A DNA stretch of 48,330 bases from Nocardioides sp. IC4_145 (lineage in GTDB: Bacteria > Actinomycetota > Actinomycetes > Propionibacteriales > Nocardioidaceae). Positions 15,612-22,440 of the stretch are shown here, piece after piece. The notes under the pieces are model-generated. The model saw only the letters and a program-made list of their open reading frames with translations. It did no database searches and was not told where the DNA came from. The translations under genes and the position numbers were made by a program. Every line of letters begins with the position of its first letter. Position 1 is the first letter of the stretch. The DNA lies in assembly GCF_011250565.1 (NCBI RefSeq), contig NZ_JAANMS010000038.1:1-48330 (forward strand). Direction: 5' to 3'.

Positions 15612-15637
15612 GTCTGAAAGGTGTCGATCCGGGGTAT
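15612..15637 (+). promoter_or_regulatory. SigB/SigF-type promoter candidate (GTCT-N16-GGGTAT)
   Basis: GTCT at 15612-15615, sixteen bases, then GGGTAT at 15632-15637, matching the actinobacterial GNNT-N14-16-GGGTAY stress promoter. It lies 54 bases before GTG 15692 and would drive the polyol dehydrogenase operon. Confidence 0.55.
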
Positions 15638-15691
15638 AGGTCGTTTCCGCACCTCCCCGTGCCGGGTCCCGTCGCCAGGAGGTTTCACCAC

Positions 15692-17179
15692 GTGCTTCGC
15701 CCGACCCCGACCCGCGCGCTCCCCCGCGGCACGCCGACGCCGGCCGCTGCCCTGCGCCTCGGCCTGGGAACGCTGCAGACCCTGCCGCCCTCCGTCGCCC
15801 GCCCGACGTACGACGTCAGCTCGCTGCGCGCGGGCGTGGTGCACCTGGGCGTGGGGGCGTTCCACCGCGCGCACCAGGCCGTCTACCTCGACCGCCTCGC
15901 CGAGCTCGGCCACCGAGACTGGGGCGTGCGCGGGATCGGGCTGCGCAGCAACAGCCACCGCGACGAGCTCGCCGCCCAGGACCACCTGTACACGGTGGTC
16001 GAGCTCGGCGCCGGCGAGCCACGGGCGCGGGTCGTCGGGGTGCTCCGCGACTACCTGCCCGCCGGCGGCCCGACCGAGACCGCGGCGGCAGTCGCCGCGC
16101 TGGCCGACCCGCGGACGCGGCTGGTGACCCTCACGGTGACGGCACCGACGTACGCCTGCGCGACCTCGGCGCCGGGCGCGCCGCCCACCGTGTTCGAGCT
16201 GGTGGCCCGGGCGCTGCAGGCGCGACGACGTGCCGGCCGGCCGCCGTTCACCGTGCTCTCCTGCGACAACCTGCCCGGCAACGGCGCCGCCGCCGGCCGC
16301 TGCGTGGTGGAGGCCGCCGAGGCGCTCGACCCCCGCCTGGCGACCTGGATCGAGCAGCACGTGGCGTTCCCGTCCTCCATGTCCGACCGGATCACCCCGC
16401 CCACCGCGCCCGAGCACCGCCGGATGCTGCGGCAGGACCTCGGCGTCCACGACCGGGCACCCGTGGTCACCGAGCCCTTCAGCCGGTGGGTCGTGCAGGA
16501 CTCCTTCGTCGGGGACGCCCCGCCCCTCGCCGAGGCGGGGGTCGACCTGGTCACCGACGTCCGCCCCCACGTCGAGGCCAAGATGCGGCTGCTCAACGCG
16601 GGCCACGTCGCGCTCGGCTTCCTCGGTGCGGCCACCCGGCACGGGACCACCGACGAGGCGATGGCGGACCCCGCGACCGGTGCCCTGGTCGAGCGGATGC
16701 TCGCCGACGAGGTCTGCCCGCTGCTGGACCCCGTCCCCGGCCTGCACCTGCCGTCGTACCTCGGCGAGGTCCTCGACCGGCTGCGCAACCCGGCGATCGC
16801 GGACCCGCTCGGCCGGCTGCGGCGACGCGGCTCGGTGCGGGTGCGCAACTACGTCCTCCCCTCCCTCGAGCGGGCCGTCCTCGAGGGGCGCCCGCACGCA
16901 CGGCTCACCGACGTCGTGGCGGCCTGGATCGACCAGCTGCGTCGGGCCGCGCTCGCGCTGGAGGAGGGACGCGCCCGCTCGGCCGAGCTCGCGGACGAGC
17001 TGGCCGACCCGGCGCTCGCCGACCTGCTGGGCCCGGCTTCGCGCGCGGCGCACGACGTGCGACCCTTCCTCGCAGCCGCCGGAGGCTTCGAGCGGCTGGC
17101 CACGCGGCCGACGTTCGTCGCCGCGCTCCAACGAGCAGTGACCGACAGGGAGGTGGGTGCGCGTGCCGCAGCCTCCTGA
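15692..17179 (+). CDS. Mannitol/mannonate dehydrogenase-family polyol oxidoreductase
   Basis: 495 residues, the size of long-chain polyol dehydrogenases (MtlD/UxuB family). These are NAD(P)-dependent and interconvert a polyol or sugar acid with its ketose. The N-terminal nucleotide-binding region holds VVHLGVGAFHRAHQAVYLD. The catalytic K-N-H set is K297, N302 and H305 in AKMRLLNAGHVALGFLG. GTG 15692 has AGGAGG nine bases upstream and is much better than the ATG at 15659. It is first in an operon with a HAD phosphatase and a CDP-glycerol-type transferase, behind a SigB-type promoter. Mannitol, fructuronate and arabinitol are all possible substrates; context favours a polyol made under stress or for the cell wall. 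Confidence 0.88.
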   Translation: MLRPTPTRALPRGTPTPAAALRLGLGTLQTLPPSVARPTYDVSSLRAGVVHLGVGAFHRAHQAVYLDRLAELGHRDWGVRGIGLRSNSHRDELAAQDHLYTVVELGAGEPRARVVGVLRDYLPAGGPTETAAAVAALADPRTRLVTLTVTAPTYACATSAPGAPPTVFELVARALQARRRAGRPPFTVLSCDNLPGNGAAAGRCVVEAAEALDPRLATWIEQHVAFPSSMSDRITPPTAPEHRRMLRQDLGVHDRAPVVTEPFSRWVVQDSFVGDAPPLAEAGVDLVTDVRPHVEAKMRLLNAGHVALGFLGAATRHGTTDEAMADPATGALVERMLADEVCPLLDPVPGLHLPSYLGEVLDRLRNPAIADPLGRLRRRGSVRVRNYVLPSLERAVLEGRPHARLTDVVAAWIDQLRRAALALEEGRARSAELADELADPALADLLGPASRAAHDVRPFLAAAGGFERLATRPTFVAALQRAVTDREVGARAAAS

Positions 17180-17924
17180 CCTGCGTGCGGTCCGGACCCT
17201 GCTGCTCGACGCCGACGGCAACCTCTTCGCCTCCGAGGAGCCTGCCTTCGCAGCATCGACAGGCGTGACCAACGACCTGCTCGCGCACCTCGGGTCCGAC
17301 CGCCGGTGGGCCGCCCCGGACCTGCAGGCGGCCGCCCTCGGCCGGAACTTCCGCAGCCTGGCGACCGACCTCGCCGCCGAGCTGGACGTCGAGCTCGACG
17401 GCGACGACCTCGAGCGCTGGGTCACCCGTGAGCAGGACGTGGTCACGCGGCACCTGGCCGCCACGCTGCGACCCGACGAGGCGGTGACCGAGGCGCTGCG
17501 GCAGCTGGCGCAGCGCTTCGAGCTGGCCGTCGTCAGCTCCAGTGCGCTCGGCCGGCTGGCCGCGTGCTTCACCGCGGCGGAGCTCGACGACCTGCTGCCG
17601 GCAGCCACGCGCTACAGCGCCCAGGACTCCCTGCCGACACCCACCAGCAAGCCGGACCCGGCCGTCTACCTGCACGCGCTCGAGCAGCGGGGGCTGGGCG
17701 CGCACGAGGCGCTCGCCGTCGAGGACGCCGTCTCCGGCGCACGCTCCGCCGTCGCGGCCGGGATCCCGACGGTCGGCAATCTCGTGTTCGTGCCCGAGGC
17801 CGAGCGCGCCGAGCGCCGCGAGGCGTTGCTGGCAGCGGGTGCCTTCGAGGTGGTGGACGGGTGGGCCGACCTGGTCGCCCTGCTCGACGAGAGCCGGCCC
17901 CGGGCCGAGGAGGTGCCTGCGTGA
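17163..17924 (+). CDS. HAD-superfamily hydrolase (beta-phosphoglucomutase/phosphatase-like)
   Basis: 253 residues. The nucleophile motif is LLLDADGNLF (D16, D18), motif II SSS at ~120, motif III Lys in SKPDPAVYLHAL, and motif IV VEDAVSGARSAVAAG. A helical cap between ~25 and 90 places it in subfamily I. GTG 17163 lies nine bases after GGGAGG, a better spacing than GTG 17157. The gene overlaps the polyol dehydrogenase end by 17 bases and the next start by four. HAD phosphatases next to polyol-phosphate dehydrogenases can strip phosphate from the polyol phosphate; in Acinetobacter the two are fused for mannitol synthesis. That pairing here is inferred. DADGN instead of DxDGT is unusual. Confidence 0.85.
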   Translation: MPQPPDLRAVRTLLLDADGNLFASEEPAFAASTGVTNDLLAHLGSDRRWAAPDLQAAALGRNFRSLATDLAAELDVELDGDDLERWVTREQDVVTRHLAATLRPDEAVTEALRQLAQRFELAVVSSSALGRLAACFTAAELDDLLPAATRYSAQDSLPTPTSKPDPAVYLHALEQRGLGAHEALAVEDAVSGARSAVAAGIPTVGNLVFVPEAERAERREALLAAGAFEVVDGWADLVALLDESRPRAEEVPA

Positions 17925-18982
17925 GGATCGTCTGGAACAGCTTCCACGGCCGCTTCTCCGACAACCCGCGAGCCCTGTGGGAGCAGGTGCACGACCGCCC
18001 CGGCCACGAACACGTCTGGCTGGCCGACCAGGCGCACCTCGCGGCGTTCCCCGACGGGGTCACGACGGTCGACATCGACTCCCCCGCCGCGCGCGGGGCG
18101 CTTGAGTCGGCCGACCTGTTGATCGCCAACACCCACACCGAGGTGGAGTGGACCAAGCCGGCGGGCACGACGTACGTCCAGACCTGGCACGGCACGCCGC
18201 TCAAGCGCATCCACCGCGACGTGCTGTGGGCGCCCGAGGGTCGGCTGGACCGCCTCGACCACGACGTCGCGAAGTGGGACCTCCTGCTCTCCCCCAACGC
18301 GGTGAGCACGCCGCGGCTTCGAGGCGCCTTCGGGTACGACGGCGAGGTGCTCGAGTCCGGCTACCCGCGCAACGACCTGCTGTCCTTGCCCGCGGCGCGC
18401 GAGGTGGGGGCCCGGGTGCGCGCCGAGCTCGGCATCCCGGGCTCGGCCACGGTCGTGCTCTACACGCCGACGTGGCGCGACGACGAGGCCTTCGCCGAGG
18501 ACCGGCCCGAGGTGGCGCTCCGGCTCGACGTCGAGCGGTTCGCGGCGACGCTGGGGCCGGACCAGGTCCTGCTCGTGCGGGCCCACAACATGGTCACCGG
18601 GCGGTCGCGGATCGCGGCCACGCCCGGCGTGCACGACGTGTCGTACCACCCCGACGTGCGCGACCTCTACTGCGCCGCCGACGTGCTGGTGACCGACTAC
18701 TCCTCGACGATGTTCGACTTCGCGATCACCGGGCGGCCGATCCTGCACTACGCCTACGACCTCGAGCGCTTCCAGGACTCCGTGCGCGGGTTCTACTTCG
18801 ACCTGCTGCCCGAGGCTCCCGGGCCCGTGCTGCGCACCGAGGACGAGCTGCTCGCCGCACTGGGCGACCTGGGTCAGGTCGAGAAGGAGCACGCCGAGCG
18901 GTACGCCGCGTTCCGCGCCCGCTACACCGCGCTCGAGGACGGCCGCGCGACCGACCGGGTGCTGGCGCGACTCGGTCTCTGA
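17921..18982 (+). CDS. CDP-glycerol:glycerophosphate glycerophosphotransferase-like
   Basis: 353 residues, starting at GTG 17921 inside the GTGA overlap with the HAD gene, with GAGGAGG upstream. Signature blocks of the Glyphos_transf (TagF/TagB) family are present: VQTWHGTPLKRIHRD near residue 90, LYTPTWRDD near 180, LVRAHNM near 220 and VTDYSSTMFDFA near 260. The enzymes transfer glycerol- or ribitol-phosphate from CDP-polyol to a growing wall teichoic acid at the membrane face. The usual N-terminal amphipathic targeting region is short. Coexpression with a polyol dehydrogenase suggests the polyol phosphate made upstream may be the transferred unit. Confidence 0.87.
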   Translation: MRIVWNSFHGRFSDNPRALWEQVHDRPGHEHVWLADQAHLAAFPDGVTTVDIDSPAARGALESADLLIANTHTEVEWTKPAGTTYVQTWHGTPLKRIHRDVLWAPEGRLDRLDHDVAKWDLLLSPNAVSTPRLRGAFGYDGEVLESGYPRNDLLSLPAAREVGARVRAELGIPGSATVVLYTPTWRDDEAFAEDRPEVALRLDVERFAATLGPDQVLLVRAHNMVTGRSRIAATPGVHDVSYHPDVRDLYCAADVLVTDYSSTMFDFAITGRPILHYAYDLERFQDSVRGFYFDLLPEAPGPVLRTEDELLAALGDLGQVEKEHAERYAAFRARYTALEDGRATDRVLARLGL

Positions 18983-19029
18983 CCCATCTCGACAGGGATG
19001 CCGCTCCGGCGGGTGGGCACCGGCGGGCC

Positions 19030-19647
19030 ATGTCGACCACGCCGCTGACCGTCGGCATCATCAGCCCGTACGAGCTCGTGCTCACCGGCCTGTCGGCGAT
19101 GCTGCGGCGCCACCCCTCGCGCGTGACCGTGTGCGATGCGTCCGCGTCGGACGGGCACCTGGCCGGGCTCGACGTGGTGCTGTACGACGCAGCCGGGCTC
19201 GACCCGGTCGACGCCACCGGCGGCAGCGACCTCGACCACCTGGTCCGCAGCAACGCCCGTGTCGTGGCGCTCGCCCGCCCGCAGGAGCCGGCGCTCGCGG
19301 CGGCCGCCCTCGAGCACGGCGTCGCCGGCGTCGTACGCATGGACGCCTCGGCGACCGAGGTGATCCAGCTGCTCGCCCGCGTCGCGCGCGGCGCGCCCGG
19401 CGGCAGCCCCTCGACGCGGCACGTCGACGCCAAGCTGCTCTCGCTCCCCCAGGGCCTGACGGTGCGGGAGTTCGAGGTGCTCGGGCTGGTCGCCGCCGGC
19501 CTCTCTAACGCCGAGATCGCCGAGCGCCTCTACGTCAGCATCAACACCGTCAAGACCTACGTCCGCGCCGCCTACCGCAAGATCGGCGTCGACCGCCGTG
19601 CCCAGGCCGTCGTCTGGTGCGCCCACCACGGCGTCGCCGCCAACTGA
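19030..19647 (+). CDS. LuxR-type regulator with degenerate receiver (paralogue 2 of 3)
   Basis: 205 residues. The N-terminal domain (TVGIISPYELVLTGLSAMLRR) aligns with the receivers at 12641 and 38036, but both acidic-pocket residues are gone (S-P in place of D-D). The acceptor region DVVLYDAAGLD keeps an Asp; the conserved Lys near residue 105 is missing (VVRMDASA). The LuxR domain is complete: LTVREFEVLGLVAAGLSNAEIAERLYVSINTVKTYVRAAYRKIG. Phosphorylation-independent control is therefore likely. It lies 47 bases after the transferase gene on the same strand and may be read with that operon. ATG 19030 has no strong ribosome binding site. Confidence 0.87.
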   Translation: MSTTPLTVGIISPYELVLTGLSAMLRRHPSRVTVCDASASDGHLAGLDVVLYDAAGLDPVDATGGSDLDHLVRSNARVVALARPQEPALAAAALEHGVAGVVRMDASATEVIQLLARVARGAPGGSPSTRHVDAKLLSLPQGLTVREFEVLGLVAAGLSNAEIAERLYVSINTVKTYVRAAYRKIGVDRRAQAVVWCAHHGVAAN

Positions 19648-19672
19648 CTCCTGCGGTGGGGTCGCGACGGCC

Positions 19673-19770
19673 GCGTCGCTTCATCAAGGTACGTCGCTGA
19701 ACCGTCACTTCCCTGGGTGGATCCACCGTGGGGAGCGACGGTTCGCCTGCATACCTTGATGAAACGACGC
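19673..19770. repeat. 98-bp interrupted palindrome between convergent genes
   Basis: Two 49-base arms mirror about the centre GGTGGATCCACC (19716-19727). The outer arms are near perfect: GCGTCG-c-TTCATCAAGGTA on the left answers TACCTTGATGAA-a-CGACGC on the right. The middle segment GAACCGTC/GACGGTTC also pairs. About nine or ten positions do not pair. It lies between the LuxR gene (+) and the GNAT gene (-), both reading toward it. Bidirectional terminator, REP/MITE-like element and protein-binding site are all possible. Confidence 0.8.
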
Positions 19771-19801
19771 CCGCGCCCAGCGAGGCTCCGGCCGGGGACG
19801 G

Positions 19802-20326
19802 TCAGCGACCGGCGGCGGCGCGCGGAAGGAAGGCCAGCTGGGCGGGCTTGGTGGAGAGCTGCACGACCGGTCCGAGCTCGAAGCCGAGGCGGCGGACCAG
19901 CGCGACGGCCTTGTCGTTGCGGGCGTCGGGCTCGACGACGAGCCGCTGCACGGAGGGGCCGGCGAAGAGCTCGGCGAGCAGGAACTCGACGACCTCGGCG
20001 GTGAAGCCGTGGCGCACGGACGTGGCCGGCGCGAGCATGAAGTGCACGCCGAGGTCGCCCGGGCGGACGTCGTACGTCGAGCCGACCTCCTCGGCGGTGG
20101 GCTCGTAGTCCTGCAGCAGTGCCACCGGGGTGTCGTCGCCGTCGCGGACGAACCACACGTGGTGGGTCGGCTGCTCGTCGAGCCAGGTGTAGATCTCGCG
20201 GACCTCGTCGAGGGTGTGGTCCTGCATCATCCAGAACTGCGCGCGGTCCTCGACGACCCACGAGTGCAGGACGTCGCTGTCGCGGGCGGGGTCGAAGCGG
20301 TCGAGACGGAACGACGCGGACGTCAC
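19802..20326 (-). CDS. GNAT acetyltransferase of the siderophore (AlcB/IucB/MbtK) type
   Basis: 174 residues. The N-terminal part (DSDVLHSWVVEDRAQFWMMQ, then YTWLDEQPTHHVWFV) follows the Acetyltransf_8 pattern. That family acylates N-hydroxy-lysine or N-hydroxy-ornithine in hydroxamate siderophores and acylates mycobactin precursors. The acetyl-CoA region is SVRHGFTAEVVEFLLAELF, then NDKAVALVRRLGFE. The start is GTG 20326, which overlaps the stop of the acylase gene (GTGA), so the two form an operon. No NRPS, hydroxylase or IucA-like synthetase is nearby, so siderophore synthesis is not proven; a general protein or small-molecule N-acyltransferase remains possible. Confidence 0.8.
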   Translation of the reverse strand: MTSASFRLDRFDPARDSDVLHSWVVEDRAQFWMMQDHTLDEVREIYTWLDEQPTHHVWFVRDGDDTPVALLQDYEPTAEEVGSTYDVRPGDLGVHFMLAPATSVRHGFTAEVVEFLLAELFAGPSVQRLVVEPDARNDKAVALVRRLGFELGPVVQLSTKPAQLAFLPRAAAGR

Positions 20327-22413
20327 GGGCGGGTCTCCTCGGTCAGGCGGTCCCAGTCGGTGACCACGGGGGCCAGGCGGCCGGCGGCCCACAGCGGCAG
20401 CTGGTCGCGGGCGTGGGGGCTGGCGGGGTCGCCGGCGGCACCGAGCGGTACGACCCAGGCGCTGGCCTGGCGGTCGGCGAGGTCCCAGACGTACCGGGCG
20501 ACCGAGCCGCGGTAGCACTCGTCGGTCCACCCGGGCACCGAGCCCGTGCACCGCACGCAGTCGCTGTCGCCGTCGACCGGCAGCCGCGGGAGCGGTGGTG
20601 GTTCGAGGTCGTCGTCGGCGACCTCGAAGGCGTGCACCGGCGTGGCGACGTGGGTGGCGCCCCAGGTCGCGGGGTGGCCGGCCGCGTCGTCCAGCGCGTC
20701 ACCGGCGATCCGCCTCAGGTCCAGGCCGAACGGCGTGCCCGCGGCGGCGAGCGTCTCGAGCGCGTGGCCGATCCGGCCGACGGGGTCCATCCAGGGCAGG
20801 AAGACCAGGTCGTGGCGCGGGTCGGCGAAGGGCGCCAGCACGGGCTCGGCCGTGATCCGGCGGACCAGGGCGGAGCGCCAGGCCGCGAAGGCGGCCGCCC
20901 CGGCCGAGCCCGCGGTCATCCGGCCGTCCCACGCGAGGATCGCGTCGCGGACCGCGGCACCCGCCGGCGACGTCTCCTGGCCCGCCACCAGGGACTCGCG
21001 CAGGGTGAAGGCCGGCAGGAGCAGCGCGTCGTCGTGGATCGCGGCGAAGTCCTCACCGGTGAGGCCGGACCGGCCGTCGAGCAGGGCCGCGATGCGGCGC
21101 GCACGGTGGGGGGCGGCGAACGCGGTGCCGACCGCTTCGCTCTCGGGGCCGCGGCGCTCGTTGGCGGTGACCACCTGCCCGCCGGGAGGTACGTCGTGGC
21201 GCGGGTGCGGCTCGAGCCAGCCCGCCCAGGCGGTGGTCGGGTCGGCGGCGTCCACGATCCCGCGCCGGTTGGCGTCGGGTCGCAGGGGGATGCGCCCGGC
21301 GAGCCGGTAGCGGACCGCGCCGCGGCTGTCCGCGACCACCACGTTGTTGACCGGCTCCACCCACCGGTCGAGCGCCGCGTCGACGTCGTCCACGGTCCGG
21401 GCGCGCAGCAGCGGCAGCAGCGCGTCCAGCCCCAGGTCACCCAGCACGTCGGAGGCGAATCGCACCGACAGCCCGGTGCCCTCCTCCACCGATCCCTCGA
21501 AGACCGGCCCGCGCGGCGTGACGACCACCTCGACCGGCTCGTCGGCCGCGCCGCGCACCGCGATCGCCTCCTGCCGGGCCATCGCCGGCTCCCAACCGTC
21601 CGGGCCGAGGGCCTCGACGCCCGCCTCCCCGGGAGCGCCGGCCGCGCGCCGCAGCCGCTCGGCGTACACGTCCTGGTAGTCGGCCATGGCGTTGGTGATC
21701 GCCCAGGCCACGTCGCCGGCGTGCGCGAAGTGCTGCACACCCGGGACGCCGGGGAAGGCGAAGCCGACCACGTCGAAGGCGTCGTCGGGGTCCTCGCACG
21801 CCAGCCGCACCTGCATGTAGCCGCCCGGCGCCTCGATGACGCGGTGCGGGTCGCCGCCGACGAGTGGTGCGCCCGAGGCGGTGCGGTCGCCGCCGACGGC
21901 CCACGCGTTCGACCCGCTGGCCGACGGCCCCTCGTGCGAGAGCAGCCGCGCGTCCTCACCGAGGACCTCGTGTGCGCGGTGCGCCCACAGCTTCCCGGGC
22001 AGGCTGGCGAAGAGCAGGTGCTGGGCGAGGAAGACCGCCAGCGGCGTCCACTCCTCCCACGGCTGCGCGTCGATGCCGAGCCGCTCGAGCTCGTGGACCG
22101 TGCCGTGGGCGGCTTCGAGGCCGTCGTTCACGCCTCGGACGTACGCCGCGACGAAGGCCTGCGTCTCGTCGGCGAGGCCGGCGTGGGCACGGCGGGCGAC
22201 GTCGACGAGGCACGTGCGGCGGGCCAGCCGGTCCCACGGCAGCGCGGGCGCGCCAAGCACCTCCGCGGTCGTGCCCGTGGCCCGGCGGCGCAGGTGCTCG
22301 AGCTGCCAGGCGCGGTCCCGCGCGGTGACCTCGCCCTGCGCATGGGCGAGGTCGGCGACCGAGGCGGCGCGCACGTGCGGGACGCCCCACGCGTCGCGGT
22401 AGGTGCGGCCCAT
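20323..22413 (-). CDS. Penicillin-acylase-family Ntn hydrolase
   Basis: 696 residues, as in penicillin G/AHL acylases. These mature by self-cleavage just before a Ser that becomes the N-terminal nucleophile of the beta subunit. That site is G167-S168-N169 in ASGSNAWAVGG, followed by GGDPH. The alpha part begins MGRTYRDAWGVPHVRAAS, with the family's D-x-x-G-V-P-H-I/V motif. The oxyanion and support Asn is in WVEPVNNVVVAD. No signal peptide precedes the domain, unlike the periplasmic or secreted members, so it is either cytoplasmic or its start is further upstream. Amide-bonded acyl chains (beta-lactam side chains, AHLs, lipopeptide or siderophore acyl groups) are the known substrates of relatives. 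It overlaps the siderophore-type GNAT gene. Confidence 0.88.
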   Translation of the reverse strand: MGRTYRDAWGVPHVRAASVADLAHAQGEVTARDRAWQLEHLRRRATGTTAEVLGAPALPWDRLARRTCLVDVARRAHAGLADETQAFVAAYVRGVNDGLEAAHGTVHELERLGIDAQPWEEWTPLAVFLAQHLLFASLPGKLWAHRAHEVLGEDARLLSHEGPSASGSNAWAVGGDRTASGAPLVGGDPHRVIEAPGGYMQVRLACEDPDDAFDVVGFAFPGVPGVQHFAHAGDVAWAITNAMADYQDVYAERLRRAAGAPGEAGVEALGPDGWEPAMARQEAIAVRGAADEPVEVVVTPRGPVFEGSVEEGTGLSVRFASDVLGDLGLDALLPLLRARTVDDVDAALDRWVEPVNNVVVADSRGAVRYRLAGRIPLRPDANRRGIVDAADPTTAWAGWLEPHPRHDVPPGGQVVTANERRGPESEAVGTAFAAPHRARRIAALLDGRSGLTGEDFAAIHDDALLLPAFTLRESLVAGQETSPAGAAVRDAILAWDGRMTAGSAGAAAFAAWRSALVRRITAEPVLAPFADPRHDLVFLPWMDPVGRIGHALETLAAAGTPFGLDLRRIAGDALDDAAGHPATWGATHVATPVHAFEVADDDLEPPPLPRLPVDGDSDCVRCTGSVPGWTDECYRGSVARYVWDLADRQASAWVVPLGAAGDPASPHARDQLPLWAAGRLAPVVTDWDRLTEETRP

Positions 22414-22440
22414 GAGCCCGGACCCTAGCGAGCGGGGTGC

